Part shown: one piece after another, positions 1 through 7,834 of the stretch
Numbering within the stretch: position 1 is the stretch's first letter
Layout: each line of letters begins with the position of its first letter
DNA from: Brevibacillus brevis NBRC 100599
GTDB taxonomy: Bacteria; Bacillota; Bacilli; Brevibacillales; Brevibacillaceae
Assembly (NCBI RefSeq): GCF_000010165.1
Contig: NC_012491.1
Location: forward strand, 5,251,001-5,315,000
DNA length: 64,000 bases
Direction: 5' to 3'
Notes under the pieces: model-generated
What the model saw: only the letters and a program-made list of their open reading frames with translations
Told to the model about the DNA's origin: nothing
Database searches by the model: none
Translations under genes and position numbers: made by a program

Positions 1-43
1 TTTGGCTGAATACTTCGTATATGAAAAAGTTTTCGTTGCTCAT
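1..43 (-). CDS. paaB: Phenylacetyl-CoA epoxidase subunit PaaB (5' end only)
   Basis: Only the first 14 codons lie in the window. They read M-S-N-E-N-F-F-I-Y-E-V-F-S-Q, which matches the start of PaaB proteins (short N terminus followed by a YEVF-like strand). The ATG is at 41-43, 10 bases after the paaA stop, with a GGTAGGTG-like ribosome binding site in the gap. PaaB is the small bridging subunit that stabilises the PaaA-PaaC oxygenase. The position directly after paaA is the usual operon order. The rest of the gene, and presumably paaCDE, lie beyond the left edge. Confidence 0.7.
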   Translation of the reverse strand, partial: MSNENFFIYEVFSQ

Positions 44-53
44 CCACATTCAC

Positions 54-1022
54 CTACCCTACTTGTCGGCCGTACGACATAATCGCATCGCGCACCCATT
101 TGGTTTCCTCATAAGACATTACCCGAAGATTCAGACGATGAGCGGAGCGTGGTCCGTTCCCCTTGACGATTTGCTTGAACTCTTCCCAGTCAGGCTGTTG
201 GTAGACCCATTTGCCTTCTGCCTCGTCGAAGTAAATCGTATCGTCTGGCACTGTGAAGCCAAGATGGAAAATACGCGGCAAATACTTTTCCAGGAATACT
301 TGGCGCAATTCTTCATTCGTCTGTGTGCGAATCTTGTAGCGCATGTTGGCTTCCTGATTGCTCGTAATGTTGCCATTTTCCGGTGGTCCGAAAAACATCA
401 AGAGGGAAGGCCACCAACGATGGATCGCATCTTGTAGCATTTGACGCTGTTCATCAGTGCCTTCTGCCAACTCCAAGACGATGCTCTCCCCGTGCTGGGC
501 GTGGAACTTTTCTTCCGCACAGATCCGATGCAGAGCGCGGGCGTAAGGTGCATAAGATGTATCGAGGGACATCGATTGTGTAATGATAGCCGCTCCGTCA
601 ACCAGCCAGCCAATCACACCAGCATCAGCCCAGGTAGGTGCTTCCATGTGGAATACATTGTGAAATTTCAGTCTCTTTGAAAACAAATCATTCATGATAT
701 CCTCGCGCGTCTTGCCCAATGGCTCAAGCAAGTCTTCTGCGACGCGAAGGAGCAATTGACCATGCCCCATCTCGTCCTGGACCTTCGCCATGATCGCCAG
801 CTTTCTGCGCAATGTCGGCGCCTTTGGTACCCATTCCTTTTCCGGCAAGGCACCCATGATCTCACTGATGCCATGCATCGAAATCAGCTTGATCAACTGG
901 TTGCGATAGTCGTCTGGCATCCAATCGTCTGCCTCTATTTTTTCCCCGCGATCGATTCTCGCTAAAAACGCTTCCAACTTTTCGTTTTCAGTCAGATCGG
1001 CATGTTCGAGCCTCATTTGCAT
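54..1022 (-). CDS. paaA: 1,2-phenylacetyl-CoA epoxidase catalytic subunit PaaA
   Basis: The 322-residue protein is the catalytic di-iron subunit of the ring 1,2-phenylacetyl-CoA epoxidase, which adds one oxygen atom to the aromatic ring of phenylacetyl-CoA using O2 and electrons from PaaE. The ferritin-like iron-binding motifs are visible: D-E-M-G-H with E84 and H87, and E-E-K-F-H with E171 and H174. Length is close to that of other PaaA proteins. The ATG at 1022 has AAAGGAGGG nine bases upstream. It has its own promoter with the locus-wide operator (1080-1098) and starts the paaAB... operon that runs off the left edge. Family assignment is secure; substrate is inferred from the surrounding paa genes. 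Confidence 0.95.
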   Translation of the reverse strand: MQMRLEHADLTENEKLEAFLARIDRGEKIEADDWMPDDYRNQLIKLISMHGISEIMGALPEKEWVPKAPTLRRKLAIMAKVQDEMGHGQLLLRVAEDLLEPLGKTREDIMNDLFSKRLKFHNVFHMEAPTWADAGVIGWLVDGAAIITQSMSLDTSYAPYARALHRICAEEKFHAQHGESIVLELAEGTDEQRQMLQDAIHRWWPSLLMFFGPPENGNITSNQEANMRYKIRTQTNEELRQVFLEKYLPRIFHLGFTVPDDTIYFDEAEGKWVYQQPDWEEFKQIVKGNGPRSAHRLNLRVMSYEETKWVRDAIMSYGRQVG

Positions 1023-1062
1023 GGAGAACGCCCTCCTTTTATCAGATATGCATTATGATAAA

Positions 1063-1116
1063 ATTATAATACGTTTTTATAACGCAATAATAACATAACG
1101 TCATACGTTTTTGCAA
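1063..1116 (-). promoter_or_regulatory. paaA promoter candidate
   Basis: Reading the minus strand, TTGCAA (1111-1116) and TATTAT (1087-1092) are 18 bases apart and give a plausible sigma-A promoter. A second perfect TATAAT lies at 1063-1068 but has no good -35 partner. In the first arrangement the tandem operator at 1080-1098 covers the -10 and start region, the same geometry as at the paaX and EthD promoters. Confidence 0.5.
1080..1098 (+). promoter_or_regulatory. Tandem TAACG-box operator upstream of paaA
   Basis: TAACGCAA at 1080-1087 and TAACATAA at 1091-1098 are two related 8-base boxes with an 11-base period. The same arrangement occurs at 7773-7791 and 17416-17434. An additional TAACGTCA overlaps at 1096-1103. 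The site is inferred to bind the locus repressor, most likely PaaX. Confidence 0.55.
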
Positions 1117-1127
1117 TACGCTTACAT
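1111..1127 (-). promoter_or_regulatory. cre-like site at paaA promoter
   Basis: On the minus strand the sequence reads ATGTAAGCGTATTGCAA. Its first half, TGTAAGCG, fits the catabolite-responsive element that CcpA binds, and the same half occurs upstream of livH (6748-6764) and glpF (55981-55996). The second half fits poorly. It overlaps the -35 candidate. Catabolite repression of this locus is an inference. Confidence 0.3.
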
Positions 1128-1137
1128 GGAGACTCTC

Positions 1138-1965
1138 CTATTCTCCGCGCCCAGTTATATCTGCTGCCTTTTTCAACTGCTCGGCCATATGCCGCAGCTC
1201 TTGCATGACTGCATCCAGCTCCTGTATTCGGGTCGACTGCTGTACACTGTGATTCATCGTCTTCTCCATTTCGCCCGTTACCGTCCCGACGAGTGCATTC
1301 ATTTCATCTAATAGACTGAAAATGCCTTTCGCTGAAGTAGCGGTCGTCTGGGAAAGCTGACGGATTTCCTCTGCAACGACGGAAAAGCCGCGACCAGCAG
1401 CCCCTGCACGAGCCGCTTCGAGGACGGCATTCAAGCCGAGTACATTGGAGCGCGTCGAGATATTGCGGATCAATTCGTTGATCTGGGTCGTTTCTGCAAT
1501 TTTCAGCCCTAATTGACCGGCTGCATCACTCAGCGTGTGGCTCGCTTGTGCCAAATGGTCTGCGTCCGTTGCCAGACTTTCTGTGTGCTGCGTGATATTT
1601 TCCAGCGCGTCCGTCAAGTTTTGAGCCAAGCCGTGCAAGCGATCCTCTTGATCGGTCGTCACGCCTGTCGCCAAGCATCCGACTACCTGCCCGTTTTCAA
1701 CAAGCGGGTAACCGACTGCGATATACGGGACGCCGTATAGCTCTTTGGAAATCTTCTTCACGACCCTCTTCCCCTCTTTTACCGCCGTCGCATTGATACT
1801 CCCCGGGCGCAATTCATCTCCTACTCGAATCCCCAGGTTCAAGCCCTGTGCCGGATAATAGGCGAGAAACTTCTCTTTGTCAGTGACTCCTACCATACAT
1901 TCGGACAAAAATGCCTTTTGTAAAATCGGTGCAACCATTAAGACGCTATTCAGCAATTGAGACAT
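1138..1965 (-). CDS. Soluble methyl-accepting chemotaxis protein in the paa locus
   Basis: This 275-residue chemoreceptor lacks transmembrane segments. Residues 1 to about 125 form an N-terminal sensory domain, and the rest is a short signalling hairpin with the conserved tip I-R-N-I-S-T-R-S-N-V-L-G-L-N-A-V-L-E-A-A-R-A-G, which docks CheA and CheW. Size and plan resemble soluble receptors of the B. subtilis YfmS type. I place the start at 1965 because GGAGGAG precedes that ATG; an upstream extension to 2049 lacks such a site. The gene sits between the ABC binding-protein gene and paaA, so it may couple movement to phenylacetate or its CoA intermediates. The ligand is not deducible from sequence. 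Confidence 0.85.
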   Translation of the reverse strand: MSQLLNSVLMVAPILQKAFLSECMVGVTDKEKFLAYYPAQGLNLGIRVGDELRPGSINATAVKEGKRVVKKISKELYGVPYIAVGYPLVENGQVVGCLATGVTTDQEDRLHGLAQNLTDALENITQHTESLATDADHLAQASHTLSDAAGQLGLKIAETTQINELIRNISTRSNVLGLNAVLEAARAGAAGRGFSVVAEEIRQLSQTTATSAKGIFSLLDEMNALVGTVTGEMEKTMNHSVQQSTRIQELDAVMQELRHMAEQLKKAADITGRGE

Positions 1966-2000
1966 GCTTGCTCCTCCTACCCTTGTGATGAAAACAACGA

Positions 2001-2035
2001 TTCCCCCCGCATTCTTTTTCACAACGCGGAGGGAA
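2001..2035 (-). other. Intercistronic hairpin between binding protein and chemoreceptor genes
   Basis: TTCCCTCCGC and GCGGGGGGAA (minus strand) form a ten-pair stem with one wobble pair and a 15-base loop, 15 bases after the binding-protein stop codon. A short T-rich run follows (TCGTTGTTTTC). It may be a weak terminator or an mRNA-stabilising 3' end that keeps the binding protein in excess over downstream products. Confidence 0.45.
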
Positions 2036-2049
2036 CGAACTTCTTTCAC

Positions 2050-3237
2050 TTATTTAACGAGCTGGAATTTTCCATCCTTCACTTCAACCATGATCATGCT
2101 GTCTTCTGTCAGACCGTTATGATCATCAGCCGTGAACTTGAATTCTCCGGTTACCCCTACGTATTTCACCTTTTCCAATACTTCGCCTAGTTTGGATGTG
2201 TCGCTGCCTGCTTGCTTCAAGCCTTCCACGAGCAAGTTCAAGCCGTCGTATCCGTATCCTGCGAAGCCGTCAGGATGTGTATTGTAGGCAGCTTGATAGC
2301 CATCCACGAATTTTTTGATGATCGCAGATTGCGGATCGTCCGCCGCTACTTGTTCAGGAATGAGCAGTTTTCCAGCTACCATCAGGACACCCTCGCCGGC
2401 GTCTCCAATCAGTTCGAGGAATTTGCTGTTCGCAGAGCCATGGCTGCTAATAATCGGAATAGTGAGGTTCAGTTGCTTCGCTTCCTTCACAATCGTAGCG
2501 GGTCCTGGGTTCGTCCCTGCCACAATTAGCGCTTGTGCGTCCGTCCCTTTGATCTTGGTCAATTGAGAGCTCATGGACGGGTCTTTTGTGCCGTATTTTT
2601 CTTCCGCTACAATCGTGATGCCGTACTCAGGCGCATATTTTTGCAGCTGTGTCGTCCAGCCACTTCCATATGGATTGCTGTCATTGAGCGTAGCTATTTT
2701 GGTAATGCCTTTTTCCTTCAAATACTTGAAGATGCGCTTCGTTCCGTGTACGTCTGTGTGCGGTGTTTTGTAGATGTTGGCACGAACTGGATTGGTGATT
2801 TGGTCTGCAGCTGCCATCGAGATCAGCGGGAGCTTTTCTGCTGCGGCATACTCAGCCATCCCGAGAGACGGACCACTGCCTGAGGAGCCGAGTACGGCAA
2901 CGACCTTTTCTTTCGATGCGAGTTTTTTGATCGCTTTTACCGCTTCCGTATTGTCAGACTTGTCGTCTTCAAAAATGATTTCTACCTGTCGGCCATCTAC
3001 ACCGCCCGCGCCGTTGATTTCTTTTACCAACAGCTCTACCGCTTGCTTCTCCGGTACGCCGAGCGGACTGTTCGGACCCGTCAGCGAAAAAATAGCGCCG
3101 ACCTTGATCGGGTCCTTGCTGGCGCCACCAGGGCCTGATTCTGCCGCTGGCGTAGCGCCGCCTCCACAGGCGCTCAAGAATACGAGCGAAGCAACTGCTG
3201 CTGGAAATAGCCATTTTTTGAATGTTCTTTTTTTCAT
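2050..3237 (-). CDS. Branched-chain-type ABC transporter substrate-binding lipoprotein
   Basis: The 395-residue precursor starts M-K-K-R-T-F-K-K-W and ends its signal peptide in a lipobox L-S-A-C, followed by G-G-G, so the mature protein should be a lipid-anchored binding protein. The mature part has the periplasmic-binding-protein type I fold of the LivJ/LivK family (I-K-V-G-A-I-F-S-L-T-G near the start). ATG at 3237 has GAGGGGGG in front; the longer frame to 3324 overlaps livF and is less likely. It is the last gene of livH-M-G-F-binding protein. Members of this family carry amino acids, but in aromatic clusters they often carry aromatic acids. Phenylacetate or a related acid is the inferred cargo. 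Confidence 0.9.
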   Translation of the reverse strand: MKKRTFKKWLFPAAVASLVFLSACGGGATPAAESGPGGASKDPIKVGAIFSLTGPNSPLGVPEKQAVELLVKEINGAGGVDGRQVEIIFEDDKSDNTEAVKAIKKLASKEKVVAVLGSSGSGPSLGMAEYAAAEKLPLISMAAADQITNPVRANIYKTPHTDVHGTKRIFKYLKEKGITKIATLNDSNPYGSGWTTQLQKYAPEYGITIVAEEKYGTKDPSMSSQLTKIKGTDAQALIVAGTNPGPATIVKEAKQLNLTIPIISSHGSANSKFLELIGDAGEGVLMVAGKLLIPEQVAADDPQSAIIKKFVDGYQAAYNTHPDGFAGYGYDGLNLLVEGLKQAGSDTSKLGEVLEKVKYVGVTGEFKFTADDHNGLTEDSMIMVEVKDGKFQLVK

Positions 3238-3271
3238 GGGTGTACCCCCCTCATGTATGTGGTTATCTTTG

Positions 3272-4018
3272 TTAAACAGCTTCATGTGAGCTTCCCAAAT
3301 AAGCAGATTGTACACGCGGGTCATTGCTTATCTCGTCTGCCTTCCCTTCCAGCATGACGGTTCCCGTACTGAGTACGTATGCCCGGTCGGAAATAGCGAG
3401 CGCTGCGCGAGCATTTTGCTCGACCAACAGCACCGTGGTGCCCCATTCCGAGCGAATCTCCTGCACAATCGTCAGGATTTCTTTGGCAATGAGCGGAGCC
3501 AGTCCTAGTGAAGGCTCGTCCAACAAGAGGAGCTGCGGTCGAGACAAAAGCGCCCTGCCGATGGCGAGCATCTGCTGTTGCCCCCCGGAAAGCGTTCCTC
3601 CGAGCTGCCATTTCCGCTCTGCCAAAATGGGAAAACGTTCATACACCGTCTCCATTTCTTTGGCAATTTCCTTTTTGCTCGTCTTGGGCATCCGATGCGA
3701 AGCACCCAGCCATAAATTGTCCTCAACTGTCAGCGTGGAAAAAATTTGTCTGCGCTCCGGTACATGCGCCATGCCCCGAGGTACCACCAGCTCCGCAGGA
3801 ACGCGCGTAATGTCCGCGTCACGAAACCAAATCTTCCCCTCCTTGTCGCCATGCAGGCCGCAGATACAGTTCAAAAGTGTCGTTTTGCCTGCCCCATTTG
3901 CCCCCAACAGGGAGACGATCTCGCCCTCGTTCACCTGTAGAGTAATGCCGTGTAGCACTTCCACTGGGCCGTAGCGAGCCCTGATGTTGTCTACTGTAAG
4001 GACTGTCTTCCCCATCAT
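3272..4018 (-). CDS. livF: Branched-chain-type ABC transporter ATPase LivF
   Basis: The 248-residue cytoplasmic ATPase contains Walker A G-A-N-G-A-G-K-T, the signature L-S-G-G-Q-Q-Q-M and Walker B L-L-L-L-D-E-P-S, in the order and spacing of LivF. It pairs with LivG to power the LivHM permease. It starts 19 bases after livG with GAGGTGG before the first of two adjacent ATG codons. Function as an ATPase is certain from motifs; substrate specificity comes from the binding protein and is inferred to be an aromatic acid from context. Confidence 0.93.
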   Translation of the reverse strand: MMGKTVLTVDNIRARYGPVEVLHGITLQVNEGEIVSLLGANGAGKTTLLNCICGLHGDKEGKIWFRDADITRVPAELVVPRGMAHVPERRQIFSTLTVEDNLWLGASHRMPKTSKKEIAKEMETVYERFPILAERKWQLGGTLSGGQQQMLAIGRALLSRPQLLLLDEPSLGLAPLIAKEILTIVQEIRSEWGTTVLLVEQNARAALAISDRAYVLSTGTVMLEGKADEISNDPRVQSAYLGSSHEAV

Positions 4019-4037
4019 GTTCCACCTCTTTCACGCT

Positions 4038-4799
4038 TCATTCTGCACCCAGATACGCCGCAATCACTCGTGGGTTCTCCTGAATCTCACGCGGGGTTCC
4101 TTCTGCGATTTTTGATCCTTGATCCAATACAACGATGCGGTCCGCAATCGTCATGATCATGTCCATGTCATGCTCCACTAGCAAAATAGCCGTTCCGTTG
4201 TCGCGAATCTCGCAAAACATGCGGCTCATCTCCGCCGTCTCGGTATGGTTCAGGCCCGCAGCAGGCTCGTCCAACAAGAGCAACCGCGGCTTGGCTACCA
4301 TCGCGCGGGCAATTTCCATCAGCCGCAGCTTCCCGTACGGTAAACTCCCAGCTAGCGAGGCCGCCACCTCTGCTAGTCCTACATTCTCGATCCACGTTCG
4401 TGCCTGCTCCTGCATCAGCTTTTCTTCTTTGCGGGACTTTGCCAGATTCATGCCGCAGGAAAAGAGACTCGCACTTGTCTTGGTATGCATGCCGACCATC
4501 ACGTTTTCCAAGACGGTCATATCGTCAAATGTCTGGAGGTTTTGAAAGGTTCGCGTGATGCCTAATCCGGCATATTCATAGCCTGGCACGCGTGACAACG
4601 GCTGGCCGCTGAAGCGAATCTCACCTTCCGAAGGCGGGATCACACCCGACACCATGTTGAGCACCGTGCTTTTTCCAGCGCCATTCGGACCGATCAACGC
4701 AAGGATTTCTCCTTCCCGCACTTGAAAATCTACTTGATTCACTGCCCGTACGCCGCCAAAATCACGAGAGAGCTTTTGCACATCCAAAAGTGTCGTCAT
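4038..4799 (-). CDS. livG: Branched-chain-type ABC transporter ATPase LivG
   Basis: The 253-residue ATPase carries Walker A G-P-N-G-A-G-K-S-T and Walker B L-L-L-D-E-P-A-A-G-L, the last typical of LivG. The signature motif is unusual: L-P-Y-G-K-L-R-L-M-E-I-A-R-A-M in place of the common L-S-Y-G-Q-Q-R. The start codon overlaps the livM stop by four bases, showing translational coupling. It is the second nucleotide-binding subunit of the transporter encoded by livHMGF. Confidence 0.93.
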   Translation of the reverse strand: MTTLLDVQKLSRDFGGVRAVNQVDFQVREGEILALIGPNGAGKSTVLNMVSGVIPPSEGEIRFSGQPLSRVPGYEYAGLGITRTFQNLQTFDDMTVLENVMVGMHTKTSASLFSCGMNLAKSRKEEKLMQEQARTWIENVGLAEVAASLAGSLPYGKLRLMEIARAMVAKPRLLLLDEPAAGLNHTETAEMSRMFCEIRDNGTAILLVEHDMDMIMTIADRIVVLDQGSKIAEGTPREIQENPRVIAAYLGAE

Positions 4800-5827
4800 G
4801 TTGCAGCCTTCCTTTCCACCTGCTGCTTTCGCTGTGCTTCCTCAGCCATGCCCTTCGCCTTTTTCGCCTGCCCTTTTTCGAAAGCAGTCCGGATGCGCGG
4901 AACCAATCCTTCAGGCATGAACATGATGAACAGCACGAGAATCGCACCGAATACAATCGTGTCCACATCCCCCTGCAAGCCCGGCACCACTTCACTCAAA
5001 AGGACCAGCCCCTCACTGATAAAACCAATCAGGATCGTCCCGACCAAAGCGCCCCAGATGCTTGTCATCCCGCCGATGACGACCATCGTGAGAAACTTGA
5101 TCGACTCGTGCAATCCGAACGGCTGCGGATCGAGAATTCCCATGTAATGGGCGTACAAGCCGCCGGAAATACCAGCGAACATGCCGCTTACCACAAAGGC
5201 ATTCAGCTTGAACTTACGGACATCAATTCCCATCGAGGTCGCAGCAATCTCACTTTTGTGAATCGCCCGAAACGCTCTGCCGACGCGCGAATTCAAGAGA
5301 TTGAGTGAGAAGAGCAGCACACAGGTGACGACTCCCCAAATCAGAAAGTACATGGACAGCTCGCTTCCACCGAAGAAAGTCATTTGTGGAATGCTGATCA
5401 TCCCGTTTGCTCCCCCGGTGACCGGCTCCCATTCCGTAATCCCGATCTGGACGATGTAGCCAAATGCGAGCGTCGCCATCGCGAGGTAGTAGCCTTGCAG
5501 CCCCGCTATCGCCCGCCCGAGGATAAAGGCGAATAAACCTGGAACAATCGCAGCAGCAATGAGACCGATAAATGGCGGCAGACCGTACTTTGTCGTCAAT
5601 ACTGCCGAGGTATAGGCACCAATCCCCCAAAACGCTGCTTGTCCCAGCGAAATTTGTCCAGCCAGCCCCATCACGAGGCATAGCCCAATGGTTACAATTG
5701 CTTGAAGACCGATAATAATTCCGACAGAACGATAGTATTCATCTGGCATCACGAATGGAAAAAGAACCATCAAGAACAGGTAGATTCCTATGCTTTTGCC
5801 CCACTTATCGATGATCTGCTTCATCAT
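4796..5827 (-). CDS. livM: Branched-chain-type ABC transporter permease LivM
   Basis: The 343-residue protein is an integral membrane permease of the LivM family, with about nine to ten hydrophobic segments and the conserved G-Q-I-S-L-G-Q-A-A-F-W-G-I-G-A-Y motif near residue 57. A basic tail of about 25 residues follows the last helix (K-K-A-K-G-M-A-E-E-A-Q-R-K-Q-Q). It overlaps livH and livG by four bases at both ends. With LivH it forms the transmembrane pore. Confidence 0.93.
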   Translation of the reverse strand: MMKQIIDKWGKSIGIYLFLMVLFPFVMPDEYYRSVGIIIGLQAIVTIGLCLVMGLAGQISLGQAAFWGIGAYTSAVLTTKYGLPPFIGLIAAAIVPGLFAFILGRAIAGLQGYYLAMATLAFGYIVQIGITEWEPVTGGANGMISIPQMTFFGGSELSMYFLIWGVVTCVLLFSLNLLNSRVGRAFRAIHKSEIAATSMGIDVRKFKLNAFVVSGMFAGISGGLYAHYMGILDPQPFGLHESIKFLTMVVIGGMTSIWGALVGTILIGFISEGLVLLSEVVPGLQGDVDTIVFGAILVLFIMFMPEGLVPRIRTAFEKGQAKKAKGMAEEAQRKQQVERKAAT

Positions 5828-6702
5828 AGCCCTCCTTTTCCAACGCTGCGTTCTCCAAAGATGCCGGATGGCTTAATCAACAGCATGCCGATCAACACCA
5901 GAAAGGCGATCGCGTCCTTCATACCGGAACTGATGTAACCAGCTCCCAGCGACTCGACGATCCCGAGTAAAAAGGCGGCTACGGCTGCACCCAATGGATT
6001 TCCCAGTCCGCCAAGAATGGCTGCGGAAAAGCCTTTGATTCCGAGCAGCACGCCGATATCGTAGGACGTTACGGAGAGCGGCGCGATCACGATTCCCGCA
6101 ATCGCTCCGGTCGCTCCACTGATGGCGAAGGCCAGCATACTCATCTTTGTCGGGCTAATCCCCATCAGGCGAGCTGCCATCGGGTTGACCGAACAGGCAT
6201 TAATTTTTTTGCCGAGAATTGTCTTGTCCATCAAGTACCAAAGTAGAAGAAGAATGATAAGAACAGCAGCCAAAATCCAGATACTTTGTTGTGCGATCAT
6301 CACGCCACCCAACGAGATCGGCTCATTGCTCGTAATCGGTTCGAGGGCAAACGCATCTTTTCCCCAAATAAAGCTGGCAATGCCGCGAATCAGTGTGGAT
6401 ATCCCTATCGTCAAAATAATCAAACTAATTGGATTAGCCTTTTTGACGTAAGCGATTACATATTTCTGCATCAAAACACCGATCAAGGTGACCAGGAGGA
6501 TCGCGAGCAATGCTGCCAACCCATATGGAAGATTCATGCCGATCAATGCTACTGTAACCATTCCGCCCAGCATCAAAAATTCACCCTGCGCCAGATTAAT
6601 CACCTTGCTTACGCTGTAAATCGTGATGAAACCAACCGCTACGATCGCGTAAATCCCGCCACTGACGAGTCCGTTTGCAACGTACTGCAGCAATTCCGTC
6701 AT
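5824..6702 (-). CDS. livH: Branched-chain-type ABC transporter permease LivH
   Basis: The 292-residue permease has the LivH hallmark N-L-A-Q-G-E-F-L-M-L-G-G near its start and G-L-G-N-P-L-G-A in the second half, with about eight hydrophobic segments. I use the ATG at 6702, preceded by AAAGGGGG; a TTG 36 bases earlier is possible but has no clear ribosome site. It is the first gene of the transporter operon, separated from paaX by a terminator and preceded by a cre-like site. Confidence 0.93.
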   Translation of the reverse strand: MTELLQYVANGLVSGGIYAIVAVGFITIYSVSKVINLAQGEFLMLGGMVTVALIGMNLPYGLAALLAILLVTLIGVLMQKYVIAYVKKANPISLIILTIGISTLIRGIASFIWGKDAFALEPITSNEPISLGGVMIAQQSIWILAAVLIILLLLWYLMDKTILGKKINACSVNPMAARLMGISPTKMSMLAFAISGATGAIAGIVIAPLSVTSYDIGVLLGIKGFSAAILGGLGNPLGAAVAAFLLGIVESLGAGYISSGMKDAIAFLVLIGMLLIKPSGIFGERSVGKGGL

Positions 6703-6747
6703 ATTCGTGCTGTACCCCCTTTGTTTCTCGCCCACCAAATCATACCC

Positions 6748-6764
6748 AAGTAAAACGCTTACAT
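6748..6764 (-). promoter_or_regulatory. cre-like site upstream of livH
   Basis: Minus strand ATGTAAGCGTTTTACTT matches 12 of the 14 positions of the CcpA consensus TGWAANCGNTNWCA. It lies 46 bases before the livH start. The very similar TGTAAGCGCTTTACG precedes glpF, where carbon catabolite control is expected, which supports the call. Confidence 0.4.
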
Positions 6765-6787
6765 TTTAAATAATGGAAAATCTATTG

Positions 6788-6816
6788 ATGAAATAAAGAC
6801 CCTAGACGTGCTAGGG
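6788..6816 (-). terminator. Terminator after paaX
   Basis: CCCTAG and CTAGGG form a perfect six-pair stem with a five-base loop (6800-6816); on the minus strand TCTTTATTTC follows. It lies 22 bases after the paaX stop and separates paaX from the liv operon, so livH probably has its own promoter or depends on partial read-through. Confidence 0.65.
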
Positions 6817-6837
6817 CCTTTCCTTCGCAGCTTTCGC

Positions 6838-7692
6838 CTATGCGGATGGCGCAGCTTCATACACGGTCTCGAAGAATCGTATTGCCCCTGGATTCAATAG
6901 CTGGTAGTAATTTTGGAACAACTGATCCGCCTCTTTGCCCAACCACAGCTCTGGCAACAATTCCTGCGGCAAATCAGGATCGATGAACAAGAACTTGCGG
7001 TATTGGTGGACGAGCTTTGTCTTTTCCACGAAGCAATGGCTGTCTGGAACCTCTTCCCCATTGCTGAGTTTTGCTGAAAGCTGCTCATATTCTTCTCGGT
7101 AGGCATCGATGAAGGCCTTGTATTTTTCATTGATTTCATCGATATCCCAGCATTTCTGCACGAGCTGCTTCGGATTGCTCCAACCCATATGCTCGGATGT
7201 AAAAATCTCGACATACTCTGTAATCTCGTGAGCTTCCGTCAGGTCCTTCACGCGATCACTGAGGTTATTCGGGCTGATCCATGTGCTTGTCGTCAGCATC
7301 CCGAAGCCCATCCAGCCCAGCTCCTTGCGCAGTTGATCACGCAGCGCTCGACGCTCCTCGGGAATGTTGTAGCTGGCAATGCACCACTTTCCGTCCCACA
7401 CATCTGTCTCGACCTTATAAATACGTGCCGCTGCCTCTTCCAGCCGCTTTTTGCCGCGGTCGGATACCGAGTAGAAGCTGCGGTTCCCTACTTTTCGCGA
7501 TTCCAGCCAGCCTTGGCGAAGCATCCGGGAGATCGCTGCACGAACAGCCGGCTCCGACAGTCCGAATTCCCCCATCAGCTTGGTCAGACTACCAATCCAG
7601 ATTTCGCTTCCATAATGGCGGACGTATTCACCGTAAATTGTAAAAAGCATGGATTGTGGCTTCACGTTTCTTCTACCCCCAAATCGATTCAT
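6838..7692 (-). CDS. paaX: Phenylacetate-responsive transcriptional repressor PaaX
   Basis: The 284-residue protein matches PaaX: an N-terminal winged helix (M-L-F-T-I-Y-G-E-Y-V to about residue 90, with S-E-P-A-V-R-A-A-I-S-R-M as recognition region) and the PaaX-specific C-terminal domain. In known systems PaaX represses paa promoters and is released by phenylacetyl-CoA. Its promoter carries a tandem operator just past the -10 box, so autoregulation is likely. The start is uncertain: the ATG at 7692 has a weak site, while a GTG nine codons later (7665) follows GGGGGT. Many Gram-positive paa loci are described with a TetR-type PaaR instead, so the PaaX here is worth noting. Confidence 0.9.
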   Translation of the reverse strand: MNRFGGRRNVKPQSMLFTIYGEYVRHYGSEIWIGSLTKLMGEFGLSEPAVRAAISRMLRQGWLESRKVGNRSFYSVSDRGKKRLEEAAARIYKVETDVWDGKWCIASYNIPEERRALRDQLRKELGWMGFGMLTTSTWISPNNLSDRVKDLTEAHEITEYVEIFTSEHMGWSNPKQLVQKCWDIDEINEKYKAFIDAYREEYEQLSAKLSNGEEVPDSHCFVEKTKLVHQYRKFLFIDPDLPQELLPELWLGKEADQLFQNYYQLLNPGAIRFFETVYEAAPSA

Positions 7693-7772
7693 ACCTATTA
7701 GCTGTGTGAAATTGTACCATATTCTGTAGGAAGTGCGTGAATCGATCGAGAGTATATGACGATAAAATCGTA

Positions 7773-7791
7773 TAACGTAATTTTAACGTAA
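7773..7791 (+). promoter_or_regulatory. Tandem TAACG-box operator at paaX
   Basis: Two identical boxes TAACGTAA at 7773-7780 and 7784-7791 are spaced by TTT, giving an exact 11-base repeat. They start at the paaX -10 box and cover the transcription start. This is the best copy of the element found at three promoters of the locus. Confidence 0.65.
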
Positions 7792-7832
7792 TTATAGTAA
7801 AACATTTTAAAAGAGTCAATTTATTCTGTCAA
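7791..7832 (-). promoter_or_regulatory. paaX promoter(s)
   Basis: TTGACT (7814-7819), a 17-base spacer and TATAAT (7791-7796) form an almost ideal sigma-A promoter. A second pair, TTGACA (7827-7832) with TAAAAT (7804-7809), also has a 17-base spacer. Both would read toward paaX, with transcripts starting in or near the operator. Confidence 0.7.
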
Positions 7833-7834
7833 AT

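Noticed and set aside
2774..3974. Plus-strand open frames opposite the binding protein and livF genes
   Set aside because: Both mirror genes with clear motifs; Ser/Pro/Ala-rich shadow composition.
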